A stretch of DNA of 64,000 bases from Marinomonas arctica (lineage in GTDB: Bacteria > Pseudomonadota > Gammaproteobacteria > Pseudomonadales > Marinomonadaceae): the NCBI RefSeq assembly GCF_003259225.1, contig NZ_QHJF01000010.1, forward strand, positions 62,001-126,000, in the 5' to 3' direction. Shown piece after piece: positions 27,166 to 36,917 of this stretch. Under the pieces are notes generated by a model that saw only the letters and a list, made by a program, of their open reading frames with translations, made no database searches and was not told the DNA's origin. The position numbers were made by a program, and so were the translations under genes. Each line of letters starts with the position of its first letter. Position 1 is the first letter of the stretch.

Positions 27166-27225
27166 TGCACTTATTGGTTGCCAAAAAAGGGCTTTAAAAA
27201 AGTCATAATGTATTATTTTGGTGCG
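27166..27225. promoter_or_regulatory. Candidate tandem NtrC sites upstream of glnA
   Basis: Two partial dyads: TGCACT-N5-GTTGCC at 27166-27182 and TGTATT-ATTTT-GGTGCG at 27209-27225. They centre about 97 and 140 bp upstream of the predicted sigma-54 start, like the two enhancer sites of E. coli glnA. Each has two or three mismatches. A weaker right-half match lies at 27251-27256. The rest of the 333-bp gap to thiI (27005-27337) holds no ORF I would support. Confidence 0.55.
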
Positions 27226-27337
27226 ATAAGGTGTGTCTTTGTTCATTGTTGGTGCGTTTTTGGTGTTTTCGTATCGAGACGCTTTTCTTTATAATATTCG
27301 TCTGTCTTTATAATCTCCGGTATGAATTGCATCTCCT

Positions 27338-28789
27338 ATGAAATTTATTGTTAAGTTCTTTGCAGAAATCACTATCAAAAGTCGTCCTGTTAGAAAAGCG
27401 TTTATTAAGCAGCTTAAGCACAACATTAAGTTGGTGCTTAAAAAATATGACTCTGATGTGATTGTTTCGGGTAATTGGGACTTTATTGAGGTGTTTTCAG
27501 ATAGGGAGGAGCGACGAGAAGATTTTATCCAGGCACTGTCCAACATTGCTGGCATCGCGCATTTTCAATATGTTCGCGAATTCCCGCTGACAGATCTTGA
27601 TGATATTGTCGAGCAAGCGGCTGCTTCTTATGGGGATGTCATTAAAGGGGCTGTGTTTGCGGTTCGCGTAAAGCGTGTTGGTCAGCATGATTTTACTTCC
27701 ATTGATGCGGAACGATACATTGGTGGTTGCTTGAGAGCTCGTTGTGGCGCTCTGGCAGTACGCTTAAAAGATCCTGAAGTATTGGTGCCTATTGATATTC
27801 GAGACAATCGAGTGTGGATGATTGAACAGCGAGTTAAAGGTCTTGGAGGATACCCACTTGGCTCCCAAGACCCTGTGTTATCATTGATGTCAGGTGGTTA
27901 TGACTCAACAGTGAGCTCTTATTTGACCATGAGCCGTGGTTTGAAGACGCATTTTTGTTTTTTTAATCTCGGTGGCGATGCCCACGAAATAGGTGTTAAG
28001 CAAGTATCCAATTTTATTTGGGAAAAATACGGCTCGGCATTAAATGTGAAATTCATTACCGTACCTTTTGAAGCGGTTGTCGGTGAAATCTTAACCAAAG
28101 TCGACAATTCCGAAATGGGCGTTATTTTAAAACGCATGATGTTACGTGCTGCTTCTCAGTTAATGAAAGAGGTGGGGGCGAAAGCCCTAGTCACGGGGGA
28201 AAGTGTGGCTCAGGTATCTAGCCAAACGCTAATGAACTTAAAAGTGATTGATCAAGTGACGGAAGAATTGGTGTTACGTCCTTTGATTACCACGAATAAG
28301 CAGGAAATAATTGATAAGGCGATTGAGATTGGTACGGCTCCTTTTGCGGCCAGTATGCCGGAATTCTGTGGTGTTATTTCTGTAAAACCAACGACACGAG
28401 CAAAAATGCATCGTGTTGAAAAGCAAGAAGCCAATTTTAACTTTGAGGTTTTGGAACAGGCCATAGCGAATGCAAGCATTGTATCCATCCAGAATGTAAT
28501 GGACGATGTGGCAAAACAATATCAAGGTGATGTGCCTGTGGTCCGCATGCCGGTTGGTGACGAAGTCATTATTGATATTCGCCACCCAGACGAAGTAAGT
28601 AATCGTCCACTAAAAGTCAGTGGTCGGCCTGTTAAAGCCATCCCCTTCTTTGCCTTAGAATCTAGCTGGAGCGATTTAGAGCGAGAGGTGACGCATTTAT
28701 TGTATTGTGGCAAAGGTGTTATGAGTCGAATGCAAGCGTCTTATTTATTAGGCAAAGGGCACGGAAACGTAGGGGTCTATTTGCCCTGA
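27338..28789 (+). CDS. thiI: tRNA 4-thiouridine synthase / thiazole sulphurtransferase ThiI
   Basis: 483 residues, the long gammaproteobacterial form. N-terminal ferredoxin-like and THUMP domains (about 1-165), then the adenylating PP-loop domain with SGGYDST, and a C-terminal rhodanese domain. The two working Cys residues appear in MPEFCGVIS and LLYCGKGVMSR. It adds sulphur at U8 of tRNA and supplies sulphur for thiamin. It is divergent from glnA. Confidence 0.96.
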   Translation: MKFIVKFFAEITIKSRPVRKAFIKQLKHNIKLVLKKYDSDVIVSGNWDFIEVFSDREERREDFIQALSNIAGIAHFQYVREFPLTDLDDIVEQAAASYGDVIKGAVFAVRVKRVGQHDFTSIDAERYIGGCLRARCGALAVRLKDPEVLVPIDIRDNRVWMIEQRVKGLGGYPLGSQDPVLSLMSGGYDSTVSSYLTMSRGLKTHFCFFNLGGDAHEIGVKQVSNFIWEKYGSALNVKFITVPFEAVVGEILTKVDNSEMGVILKRMMLRAASQLMKEVGAKALVTGESVAQVSSQTLMNLKVIDQVTEELVLRPLITTNKQEIIDKAIEIGTAPFAASMPEFCGVISVKPTTRAKMHRVEKQEANFNFEVLEQAIANASIVSIQNVMDDVAKQYQGDVPVVRMPVGDEVIIDIRHPDEVSNRPLKVSGRPVKAIPFFALESSWSDLEREVTHLLYCGKGVMSRMQASYLLGKGHGNVGVYLP

Positions 28790-29040
28790 ATTTAACACTC
28801 TTACAAACGGTAGCATTTGTGTAGTAAAAAAATGTTATGGTTTATATACGCATGTGTATTATCGCTCTATTGAATTATTTAGAGGACTTTTTTTGTCACT
28901 TTAATGGGATATTGATCAATATAAGAGTATAATTGCGCGAATTTTACCCCGCACCAAGATTCGAGACGCTTGAAGGGCATACCTGTTCGTATCAAGCGGC
29001 GTTACATCTTTTTGCTCACGCTAAACGCAGAGAACTATAA
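28790..29040 (+). promoter_or_regulatory. typA upstream region
   Basis: A 251-bp gap with no ORF. A TATAAT -10-like element lies at 28928-28933 without a clear -35. In the presumed leader an inverted repeat CGCTTGA / TCAAGCG (28967-28973 and 28992-28998, 18-base loop) is present. Confidence 0.35.
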
Positions 29041-30861
29041 ATGTCTAATGATATCAATAAGTTACGTAACGTAGCTATTATTGCCCACGTTGACCATGGT
29101 AAAACAACCTTGGTTGATCAGCTATTAAGCCAATCTGGCACATTGGATCGTAAAGATCAAGGTTCTGAACGAATCATGGATTCTAACGACCAAGAAAAAG
29201 AACGTGGTATTACTATTTTGGCGAAAAACACGTCAATCATGTGGCACGACTACCGTATTAATATCGTAGACACACCTGGACACGCCGATTTTGGTGGTGA
29301 GGTTGAGCGTGTATTGTCTATGGTTGACTCTGTACTTTTGTTGGTTGACGCCGTTGATGGCCCAATGCCACAAACGCGTTTTGTAACGTCAAAAGCGTTT
29401 GAGCGTGGCCTTCGTCCTATCGTTGTTATCAACAAAATTGACCGTCCAGGTGCTCGTCCTGATTGGGTTATGGATCAAGTATTTGATTTGTTCGACAGCC
29501 TTGGTGCAACAGAAGAGCAGTTAGATTTCCCTGTGATTTACGCGTCTGCTATCAATGGTATTTCTGGTAATGATCCAGAGAACATGGCAGAAGACATGAC
29601 ACCGCTGTACCAAATGATTGTAGACAGTGTGCCTGTGCCAGATGTTGACCCAGATGGTATGTTCCAAATGCAGATTTCTGCATTGGATTACGATGCTTAT
29701 GTAGGCGTTATCGGTATCGGCCGTATCACACGTGGTAGTTTGTCTCCAAACCAGCAGGTTGTTGTTAAGTCTGCCGATGGTAAAGAGCGTAAAGGTAAAG
29801 TACTAAACGTGAAGGGCTATCATGGTCTAGCACGTGTTGATACCGATAAAGCCGGTGCAGGTGATATCGTTTGTATCACGGGTATTGATGGCCTAAGTAT
29901 CTCTGATACCTTGTGTAATCCTGATTGTGTGGAAGCATTGCCAGCCTTGTCAGTGGATGAGCCGACGGTTAGCATGACCTTCATGGTCAACGATTCTCCT
30001 TTTGCGGGTAAAGAAGGTAAATTTATTACCACTCGTAATATTGCAGATCGTCTTGATCGAGAGCTTATTCACAACGTAGCATTGCGTGTTCGCCAAGGCG
30101 AAACACCGGATAAATTTATTGTATCTGGTCGTGGCGAGTTGCATCTTTCCGTATTGATTGAAAACATGCGTCGTGAAGGCTTTGAGATGGGGGTTTCCCG
30201 TCCTGAAGTGGTTCAAAAAGAAGTCGATGGCAAAATCCAAGAACCTTTTGAGCGTGTCGTTATCGACGTTGAAGAGCAGCATCAAGGTTCTATCATGGAA
30301 GAGCTTGGTTTGCGTAAAGCGGAATTGACCAACATGGAACCCGATGGAAAAGGCCGTGTGCGTCTTGAATTCATGGCGCCTTCTCGTGGTCTAATCGGTT
30401 TCCGTGGTTTGTTCCTAACACTCACTTCTGGCTCTGGTATCATGACCAGCGTATTTGATCATTACGGTCCGGTAAAAGACGGTGATGTGGGTGGCCGTCA
30501 GAACGGTGTGTTGGTCAGCATGGTGACGGGTAAAACAGCCGCGTTTGCTTTGTTTAACCTACAAAGCCGTGGTCGTTTGTTCTTGGGTCACGCGGTTGAA
30601 GTATACGAAGGTCAGGTTATCGGTCTTCATTCACGCGATAATGACTTAACGGTTAACCCAGTTAAGGGTAAGCAGTTAACGAACATGCGTGCCTCTGGTA
30701 CGGATGAAGCTTTGACCTTGACGCCACCGATTCGTCACACGCTTGAACAAGCACTTGAGTTTATCGAAGACGACGAGTTGGTAGAAGTGACGCCAGTCAG
30801 TATTCGTATTCGTAAAAAACTATTGACTGAAAACGAGCGTAAACGCGCTGGTCGTAAGTGA
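29041..30861 (+). CDS. typA: Ribosome-associated GTPase TypA/BipA
   Basis: 606 residues, translational GTPase. G1 [10 protein letters not shown], switch region [12 protein letters not shown]3 [16 protein letters not shown]4 [10 protein letters not shown], then domain II and the EF-G-like domains III and V plus the BipA-specific C-terminus ([20 protein letters not shown]). It acts in 50S assembly and stress or cold adaptation. Single-gene unit with a strong terminator after it. Confidence 0.97.
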   Translation: MSNDINKLRNVAIIAHVDHGKTTLVDQLLSQSGTLDRKDQGSERIMDSNDQEKERGITILAKNTSIMWHDYRINIVDTPGHADFGGEVERVLSMVDSVLLLVDAVDGPMPQTRFVTSKAFERGLRPIVVINKIDRPGARPDWVMDQVFDLFDSLGATEEQLDFPVIYASAINGISGNDPENMAEDMTPLYQMIVDSVPVPDVDPDGMFQMQISALDYDAYVGVIGIGRITRGSLSPNQQVVVKSADGKERKGKVLNVKGYHGLARVDTDKAGAGDIVCITGIDGLSISDTLCNPDCVEALPALSVDEPTVSMTFMVNDSPFAGKEGKFITTRNIADRLDRELIHNVALRVRQGETPDKFIVSGRGELHLSVLIENMRREGFEMGVSRPEVVQKEVDGKIQEPFERVVIDVEEQHQGSIMEELGLRKAELTNMEPDGKGRVRLEFMAPSRGLIGFRGLFLTLTSGSGIMTSVFDHYGPVKDGDVGGRQNGVLVSMVTGKTAAFALFNLQSRGRLFLGHAVEVYEGQVIGLHSRDNDLTVNPVKGKQLTNMRASGTDEALTLTPPIRHTLEQALEFIEDDELVEVTPVSIRIRKKLLTENERKRAGRK

Positions 30862-30908
30862 TAGCGATTTTTGAAAAGGTATGAAAGTACCCTTTACAAA
30901 GAGCAGCA

Positions 30909-30934
30909 GCAAATGAATTCATGCAAATGAATTC
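30909..30934. repeat. Two 12-bp direct repeats GCAAATGAATTC
   Basis: GCAAATGAATTC at 30909-30920 and again at 30923-30934, two bases apart, in the untranslated stretch after typA and before its terminator. Function unknown; probably a slippage duplication. Confidence 0.8.
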
Positions 30935-30944
30935 GTGAGCGACA

Positions 30945-30973
30945 GAAGCGCCTTCGGGCGCTTTTGTTTTTTC
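30945..30973 (+). terminator. Terminator after typA
   Basis: A 7-bp GC-rich stem (AAGCGCC / GGCGCTT) closed by a TTCG tetraloop and followed by a T-rich run. Confidence 0.9.
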
Positions 30974-31039
30974 TAAACTTTGTTAAAGTCAGGTGTTTTA
31001 TTTAGCTGGGTAAGTATTAGTAAGTAAAGGGAGATAGGG

Positions 31040-31474
31040 ATGAAAGTCTTGGTACAGCGAGCGTTAAAGGCGAGCGTTGTTGTTGATGGTGACATCATCG
31101 GCGCAATTGATCATGGTCAGCTAGTATTGGTCGGTATTGAGAAAGGTGATACCGAGACGGACACTCAAAGGCTGGCTGATAAATTGTTGAAGTACCGTAT
31201 GTTTAGTGATGAAGAGGGCAAAATGAACTTAAATGTTCAGCAAGTCTCTGGTGGTGTCTTGTTGGTATCGCAATTTACCTTAGCGGCTGACACCAAGAAA
31301 GGTTTGCGTCCTGGCTTTTCGACGGCTGCTATTCCAGAAGAGGGAGAGCGCTTGTTTAATGACTTTGTGAATAAAGTGCGTGCTCAATACAGCAAGGTTG
31401 AAACAGGGCGCTTTGGGGCCGACATGAAAGTCTCTTTTACCAATGATGGCCCTGTTACCTTTATGCTTGACTAA
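31040..31474 (+). CDS. dtd: D-aminoacyl-tRNA deacylase
   Basis: 144 residues, full length for DTD. It removes D-amino acids (and Gly from tRNA-Ala) mischarged on tRNA. Motifs: [16 protein letters not shown], the active-site segment [15 protein letters not shown] and the C-terminal [16 protein letters not shown] precedes the ATG. Confidence 0.96.
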   Translation: MKVLVQRALKASVVVDGDIIGAIDHGQLVLVGIEKGDTETDTQRLADKLLKYRMFSDEEGKMNLNVQQVSGGVLLVSQFTLAADTKKGLRPGFSTAAIPEEGERLFNDFVNKVRAQYSKVETGRFGADMKVSFTNDGPVTFMLD

Positions 31475-31492
31475 GCCTTATATTTGATTGAT

Positions 31493-32443
31493 TTACGGAC
31501 GATTCAGTAACTGGTAAACATGATAGGCACTGGCCACATCGGCAAGGGCAGTGCCAACCGACTTAAATAAAGTGGTTTGGCTGTTGTTGAGTCGACCTTT
31601 TATTGTCCCATTACACAGCTGCGCAAGTTCACCTTGAAGGTGATCTTCCTTGATGCAGGCCTCCTCCAGTGGGATTAAAATATCCCCCGCTTCGTTTAAT
31701 ACATTCAAGAGGCTATCGACAATGACATGTGACATTTTAACGGTAGCGGAGTCGCATTCTCGACAGTGCCGATGGTGATTACCCACTAGATCTATATGAG
31801 TGCCAGCGGCAAGAGAAGCGCTTTTAAATAAGGGGGTTGGGCTGCCAGTGGCGCAACTGATGATATCGACGCCAGTAATCACCTCTTCGTAATGCACACA
31901 CACCTCTACGTTAAGGTCAGGGCGAATACGTTTGATTTGTTGTTGTACCTTGCGCATTTTCTCTTCTGAGCGACCATGAACATAAATGGTATGAAGTGGT
32001 CGAACACTGGCATGGGCGAGTGCCATATAAGGCGCTAATTCTCCAGTGCCAAACAAGAGCAGTGTGCAGGCATCTTTCTTTGCCATATAGCTTGCAGCCA
32101 GAGCCGATACAGCCGCGGTTCGCCAATACGTTAGACTGGTGCCATCGACAAGGGCAAGCGGTGCGCCAGTTGGTCGAGAAAACAGTAACACTTGGGCGGC
32201 GACAGTGAGGCGTCCTTTGTCTGGGTTTTCTGGGTAATGAGTGAAGGACTTTACGCCCAATACTTCTTCTGTCCAAGCGGGAAGAACCGCAAACGTATCA
32301 TGCTTATCCGCCGAGCCGCCGGGCAAAGGGTATATTTGTCTTTGTGGCATTCCAAAACTCTGCTGGAATGTTGTTTCAATCGCAGGAATCAGTGTCTCAA
32401 AGCTCAACACTTGGTTGACAGCATTCGCATTTATTATCTGCAT
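31493..32443 (-). CDS. Ornithine cyclodeaminase / mu-crystallin family protein
   Basis: 316 residues from ATG 32443 (GAGAGG eleven bases upstream; a TTG at 32461 would add six residues). OCD/mu-crystallin fold: LGVKSFTHYPENP, substrate-side TYWRTAAVSALAASYM and the NAD(P)-binding LLLFGTGELAPYMALAH. Members include ornithine cyclodeaminase, alanine dehydrogenase and ketimine reductases that reduce piperideine-2-carboxylate and pyrroline-2-carboxylate. The nicotinamide-side loop reads DLVGNHHRHCRECD, so it is not an obvious classical ornithine cyclodeaminase. It stands alone, convergent with dtd. A ketimine reductase role feeding L-pipecolate to AmaA is possible but unproven. Confidence 0.75.
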   Translation of the reverse strand: MQIINANAVNQVLSFETLIPAIETTFQQSFGMPQRQIYPLPGGSADKHDTFAVLPAWTEEVLGVKSFTHYPENPDKGRLTVAAQVLLFSRPTGAPLALVDGTSLTYWRTAAVSALAASYMAKKDACTLLLFGTGELAPYMALAHASVRPLHTIYVHGRSEEKMRKVQQQIKRIRPDLNVEVCVHYEEVITGVDIISCATGSPTPLFKSASLAAGTHIDLVGNHHRHCRECDSATVKMSHVIVDSLLNVLNEAGDILIPLEEACIKEDHLQGELAQLCNGTIKGRLNNSQTTLFKSVGTALADVASAYHVYQLLNRP

Positions 32444-32542
32444 AGCGGAAAAGCCTCTCAATATACGTTGGGTTATTCATCACAATAGCACTCTGGCATG
32501 AATCGATGAAGGCTCGTTTTGTTGAGAGAGGGCGGTGATATA

Positions 32543-32575
32543 GAAAAGAGCACCTAAACTCAGTCTAGGTGCTCT
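32543..32575 (-). terminator. Terminator after tatC
   Basis: A 10-bp perfect stem (AGAGCACCTA / TAGGTGCTCT) with a 9-base loop, then TTTTCTA on the minus strand. It ends the ubiE-to-tatC operon. Confidence 0.85.
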
Positions 32576-32601
32576 AAAAAATGATGCGTAAGTGTGAGGC
32601 T

Positions 32602-33372
32602 TTACTGAGTCGACTGAGCGCTTTCGCTTTGCTCTTCGCTACCATCAACAACCACTTTAACAGTGCGCCCCGCCAAAAGTCCCAATTCAAACAACAGCCA
32701 CATAGGTATGGCGAGCAAGGTTTGCGAGAAAATATCAGGAGGCGTGATCAACATGCCAACAACAAAACAGCCTAGAAAAATATAAGGGCGTTTTTTTGAT
32801 AACGCTGCGACAGTGGTTACACCTGCTTTGATGAGTAAGTAGGTGGCAACAGGAATTTCAAATGTCACACCAAACGCAAAGAAGAGTTTGAGAACGAAAT
32901 TTAAATAATTATTAATGTCGGTCATGACAGTGACTTCACCAGGCCCTACGGTAGTGAAGAAGCCAAAAATCAATGGCAATACAATATAATAAGCAAACAA
33001 CACGCCAGCATAAAAAAGGAAGATACTGGAGACGAGCAAAGGAATCGCAATTTGTTTTTCGTTCTTATACAAGGCGGGTGCAATAAAAGACCAAGCTTGG
33101 TACAAGGTGTAAGGCACGGACAACAAAACAGCGACAAAGAATGTTAGCTTTAGAGGCGCTAAAAAAGGCGAAGCGACTTCTGTTGCTATTAATGAGCTGC
33201 CAGGAGGTAGCAAAAGTCGTAATGGTTCAGACACAATAAGGTATAAGTCGTTGGCAAACGCATACAGACCAACAAATAAAATCAGTATTGCTAAAACCGA
33301 TTTTAGTAAACGATTTCTAAGCTCGAGAAGATGAGCAACCAATGGGGCTTGATTTGAAGAATCTGTACTCAT
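32602..33372 (-). CDS. tatC: Sec-independent translocase subunit TatC
   Basis: 256 residues with six predicted membrane spans. The N-terminal cytosolic HLLELRNRLLKSVL binds twin-arginine signals, and FVLKLFFAFGVTFEIPVATYLL is the conserved TatC segment. It follows tatB by 43 bases. Together with TatA and TatB it exports folded proteins. Confidence 0.96.
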   Translation of the reverse strand: MSTDSSNQAPLVAHLLELRNRLLKSVLAILILFVGLYAFANDLYLIVSEPLRLLLPPGSSLIATEVASPFLAPLKLTFFVAVLLSVPYTLYQAWSFIAPALYKNEKQIAIPLLVSSIFLFYAGVLFAYYIVLPLIFGFFTTVGPGEVTVMTDINNYLNFVLKLFFAFGVTFEIPVATYLLIKAGVTTVAALSKKRPYIFLGCFVVGMLITPPDIFSQTLLAIPMWLLFELGLLAGRTVKVVVDGSEEQSESAQSTQ

Positions 33373-33415
33373 AATGCGTCACATGTCCGCGTATAGTTTG
33401 TCAAAGTTCGTTCCG

Positions 33416-33826
33416 TTAAGGGCGAGATGTGGTTTCAGGCGTTTTCTCTGTATGGCTGGCCGGTTGATCGATCTCTGTTGCTTTGTCTGCTTTTGGTTTA
33501 TCTGATAACGGTGCTTTTTCTGCTTCGATGTTCGCTTGAGCGTCTTTATGCTCAGCAACAGGTTCTTGAGTTGCCATGGGTAAAATCGTGTTTTGAATCG
33601 CCCGTTCCTCTTTTAAAAGGCGTTGATTCGTTTCACTGATTTTTTGCTGCAGTTCCTCTTGGTCTAGCTGAGCATTAATTTCCCTTTGTACGGAATTAAT
33701 GCTGCGCTTGATTTTACGCACCCACAACCCAGCCATTTTAGCGGCATGAGGCAAACGTTCGGGGCCGAGTACTAATAGGCCTACGACGAAAACAACCAGC
33801 AGTTCAGAAAAGCCAATGTCGAACAC
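33416..33826 (-). CDS. tatB: Sec-independent translocase subunit TatB
   Basis: 136 residues: N-terminal membrane helix with FDIGFSELLVVFVVGLLVLGPERLP (in two parts), an amphipathic helix and a long charged tail rich in Glu, Gln and Lys. The Glu at position 8 in FSEL is typical of TatB. Starts 3 bases after tatA. Confidence 0.94.
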   Translation of the reverse strand: MFDIGFSELLVVFVVGLLVLGPERLPHAAKMAGLWVRKIKRSINSVQREINAQLDQEELQQKISETNQRLLKEERAIQNTILPMATQEPVAEHKDAQANIEAEKAPLSDKPKADKATEIDQPASHTEKTPETTSRP

Positions 33827-33829
33827 AGC

Positions 33830-34048
33830 TTAGGCGCTCTTATCGTCTTTTTTGACATCAGCATCAATCACTTTGTGCTGGGCGACTTTGTCATCTTCTG
33901 CTTTGTCGTCTTTATCAACGGCTTCTTTAAAGCCTTTTACGGCACCGCCTAGGTCTGACCCAAGGTTTTTAAGTTTTTTGGTGCCAAAGATAAGGATTAG
34001 GATGGCTAATACGATCAAAAGTTGCCAAATACTGATTCCACCGAACAT
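33830..34048 (-). CDS. tatA: Sec-independent translocase subunit TatA
   Basis: 72 residues: short membrane helix ([19 protein letters not shown]), the hinge [10 protein letters not shown], amphipathic helix [15 protein letters not shown] and an acidic/basic tail. First of tatABC, 15 bases after hisE. Confidence 0.95.
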   Translation of the reverse strand: MFGGISIWQLLIVLAILILIFGTKKLKNLGSDLGGAVKGFKEAVDKDDKAEDDKVAQHKVIDADVKKDDKSA

Positions 34049-34063
34049 ATTTTTCTCCCGTTT

Positions 34064-34396
34064 TTATTTGTTACGATTGGCTTTTTCGTCTAAGCCAGAC
34101 AAGTTGAATCGACGTGCTAATTCATCCAATATCGCCTCTGGGCCAATATCCAAATGAGATAGCATGACAAGTGTGTGAAACCAGAGATCTGCTGTTTCAT
34201 AAATCAAATCAGACTTATCGCCAGAGATGACAGCGTCTTTCGCAGCAATGATGGTTTCAATGCTTTCTTCGCCTACCTTTTCTAGGATCTTATTTAATCC
34301 CTTTGCGTGTAGACTAGCAACATAAGAAGAATCTGCGGCGGCGGTTTTACGTTGTTCTAGAGTGGCTGCTAACTCAGCCAATACATCGGATCTCAT
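34064..34396 (-). CDS. hisE: Phosphoribosyl-ATP pyrophosphatase
   Basis: 110 residues, MazG-like all-alpha enzyme hydrolysing phosphoribosyl-ATP in the second step of histidine synthesis. Metal-binding acidic helices: [14 protein letters not shown] and [17 protein letters not shown]. It lies between ubiB and tatA. In Pseudomonas hisI usually sits beside it, but here ubiB and hisE are only 16 bases apart, so hisI must be elsewhere. Confidence 0.95.
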   Translation of the reverse strand: MRSDVLAELAATLEQRKTAAADSSYVASLHAKGLNKILEKVGEESIETIIAAKDAVISGDKSDLIYETADLWFHTLVMLSHLDIGPEAILDELARRFNLSGLDEKANRNK

Positions 34397-34412
34397 TATA
34401 ATCTCTCGAATG

Positions 34413-36056
34413 TTACGGTTTTAAGACAAGTAGGTAAAGGCCCACAAGAAATAAGCCTAGACTAGCTATATCAGCGGTTTGTAAGTGTTCTAGTGACTCA
34501 GGGTCTGTCACCATCCAAGCGCTTGCCAAACTCAATATGCCCAATAAACGAAAGGGGATATTTTTACGTCCTTTTTGTAATTCCTTACTAAGCTGCTCAA
34601 TGGCTTGAGTTTGTGCCTGCATACGTTCTTCTTGATGAGACAGTTGTGACAATGCCGTATAAATCAGGTTAGGAATTTGTGGTAATTGGCCAGCCCACTG
34701 TGGTGCTTGTTTGCGCACTTCTTCCATGACACGTTTTGGCCCCATTTGTTCACTCATCCATTTTTCTAAGAAGGGCTTTGCCGTTACCCATAGATCCAAA
34801 TCTGGGTACAGTTGACGCCCCAAACCTTCTATGTTCAATAACGTTTTTTCCAATAAAACCAATTGCGGTTGTACTTCCATGTTAAAGCGTCGTGCTGTTT
34901 GGAATAAGCCAATTAGCACTTGGCCAAAAGAAATGTCTTTCAGTGGTTTAGCAAACATGGGTTCACATACACTGCGGATAGCCGATTCAAAGGCGTGTAC
35001 AGGAGTGCCTTTTGGTACCCAGCCACTTTCCACATGCAGTTCGGCGACTAAGCGGTAATCACGCTGAAAAAAGGCCAGAAGATTTCGTGCTAAGTAGCTC
35101 TTATCAGCGTCGTCTAGGCTGCCCATGATCGCGCAATCAATGGCGATATATTTCGGTTTCTTAGGGTTACTGACGTCAACAAAAATATTACCGGGATGCA
35201 TATCAGCATGGAAGAAACTGTGTGAGAAAACTTGAGTGAAAAATATTTCAACACCACGTTCCGCCAAGCATTTCATGTCCACATTGGCTTTGTTCAGGGC
35301 CGCGATATCGGCAACAGGAATGCCTGAAATACGTTCCATCACCATGACATTGCGATGACTGAAATCCCAATACACTTGCGGCACATAAAGCAGATCGGAG
35401 TGAGTAAAGTTACGCTGCAATAAACCGGTATTGCCAGCTTCTTTGGCAAGGTCTAGCTCATCTAAAATCGTGTATTCGTAGTCGGTTACTACCTCTACTG
35501 GTCGTAAACGACGACCATCGGCGCTCATATTCGCCACAAGATGGGCTAAGGTGTAAAGCAAACGAATGTCTTTGCTAATGGTTTTTTCGATATCAGGGCG
35601 AATGACTTTCACCACCACTTCTTCGCCGGAATGCAACGTCGCCGTATGAACCTGAGCAATGGAGGCGGAAGCTAATGGGGTGGCTGAAAATTTAGCAAAC
35701 AGTTCGGAAACTGGGGCTTTTAAATCTCTTTCAATAATGGCTTGAGCGACATGGCCCGGAAAAGCAGGCACTTTGTCCTGAAGCTTGGCCAGTTCATCAG
35801 CAATGTCGTCATCCAGTAAATCACGCCTAGTGGATAAAATTTGTCCGAATTTCACAAAAATAGGGCCCAGAGACTCTAGCGCCAGTCGCAGTCGCTCACC
35901 TCTATTTTGCTGTGCGCGTTTGCGGCCAATAGCGCACACAGCGCCAAGCGTATAACGAACGTACCAAGGCAGTAGACCAAAAGGAATAAAGACATCAAGG
36001 CGAAATCGAACGACGGTAAATACAATACGCAATAAGCGAAAAACACTGGTTAACAT
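34413..36056 (-). CDS. ubiB: UbiB, atypical kinase/ATPase for ubiquinone biosynthesis
   Basis: 547 residues, ABC1/ADCK family. The KxGQ signature appears in [24 protein letters not shown] (two parts), then kinase-like [21 protein letters not shown] (catalytic loop) and the metal-binding AIDCAIMG. Two C-terminal membrane spans anchor it to the inner membrane ([12 protein letters not shown] and [13 protein letters not shown]). It supports ubiquinone assembly, probably by handling lipid intermediates. It starts 2 bases after ubiE. Confidence 0.96.
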   Translation of the reverse strand: MLTSVFRLLRIVFTVVRFRLDVFIPFGLLPWYVRYTLGAVCAIGRKRAQQNRGERLRLALESLGPIFVKFGQILSTRRDLLDDDIADELAKLQDKVPAFPGHVAQAIIERDLKAPVSELFAKFSATPLASASIAQVHTATLHSGEEVVVKVIRPDIEKTISKDIRLLYTLAHLVANMSADGRRLRPVEVVTDYEYTILDELDLAKEAGNTGLLQRNFTHSDLLYVPQVYWDFSHRNVMVMERISGIPVADIAALNKANVDMKCLAERGVEIFFTQVFSHSFFHADMHPGNIFVDVSNPKKPKYIAIDCAIMGSLDDADKSYLARNLLAFFQRDYRLVAELHVESGWVPKGTPVHAFESAIRSVCEPMFAKPLKDISFGQVLIGLFQTARRFNMEVQPQLVLLEKTLLNIEGLGRQLYPDLDLWVTAKPFLEKWMSEQMGPKRVMEEVRKQAPQWAGQLPQIPNLIYTALSQLSHQEERMQAQTQAIEQLSKELQKGRKNIPFRLLGILSLASAWMVTDPESLEHLQTADIASLGLFLVGLYLLVLKP

Positions 36057-36058
36057 AA

Positions 36059-36814
36059 CTAGAATTTAAATCCTTTATGAAGCGCAACAATGCCGCCGGT
36101 TAAGTTTTGGTAACTGGTACGCTCAAAACCAACATCATCCATCATGCTTTTTAGCGTTTCTTGGTCCGGATGCATGCGAATGGACTCAGCAAGATAGCGG
36201 TAACTGTCTGCGTCATTAGCGATCAACTTACCCATGGCTGGTAGCAAACGGAAAGAGTATTGATCGTAGACTTGTGATAAAAGTTCGGATTCAGGCTTAG
36301 AAAATTCAAGCACCAATAAACGTCCACCTGGCTTTAATACACGGTACATAGAGGCGAGTGCTTTGGATTTATCCGTCACATTGCGTAAACCAAAGGCAAT
36401 GGTAATGCAGTCAAACGTATCGTCAGGAAATGGCAGCGCCTCGGCATTGGCTTGGACAAATTTAACGTTACCGACCACACCTTGGTTAGCAAGCTTATCA
36501 CGACCGACTTTTAGCATAGAGTCGTTGATATCAGCGAGAATAACCTGACCTTGTGTGCCTACAAGACGAGAAAATTTAAGTGTTAAATCCCCCGTTCCGC
36601 CAGCGATATCAAGAACGCAATGCCCAGCGCGGACACCAGATTGACTAATAGTATGACGTTTCCAGAGGCGATGGATACCACCGGACATCAAGTCGTTCAT
36701 GATGTCGTATTTTGCGGCTACGGAGTGAAAAACTTGTGCGACCGCTTTTACTTTTTCATCTGTCGGAATTTCTTTAAAGCCAAAGTCAGTGGTTTTTTTC
36801 TGATCGTCTTGCAT
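36059..36814 (-). CDS. ubiE: Ubiquinone/menaquinone C-methyltransferase UbiE
   Basis: 251 residues, SAM-dependent methyltransferase. Family signature [21 protein letters not shown] site [16 protein letters not shown], and FGLRNVTD. It methylates demethoxyquinol (and demethylmenaquinol). First gene of ubiE-ubiB-hisE-tatABC. The accessory gene ubiJ, which lies between ubiE and ubiB in enterics and Pseudomonas, is not there. Confidence 0.97.
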   Translation of the reverse strand: MQDDQKKTTDFGFKEIPTDEKVKAVAQVFHSVAAKYDIMNDLMSGGIHRLWKRHTISQSGVRAGHCVLDIAGGTGDLTLKFSRLVGTQGQVILADINDSMLKVGRDKLANQGVVGNVKFVQANAEALPFPDDTFDCITIAFGLRNVTDKSKALASMYRVLKPGGRLLVLEFSKPESELLSQVYDQYSFRLLPAMGKLIANDADSYRYLAESIRMHPDQETLKSMMDDVGFERTSYQNLTGGIVALHKGFKF

Positions 36815-36863
36815 AAACTACTTCATCCTACTGGCGTTATCATGCGCCATATTCTTTATTTAA

Positions 36864-36880
36864 GCGGTTATTGTAACCGC
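36864..36880 (-). terminator. Possible terminator after the diguanylate cyclase gene
   Basis: A 7-bp stem GCGGTTA / TAACCGC with a 3-base loop, followed on the minus strand by a mixed T/A stretch. Weak. Confidence 0.4.
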
Positions 36881-36917
36881 GTCGGCAAGGCACGGGTACT
36901 GCTTTATTTTATCCGTA

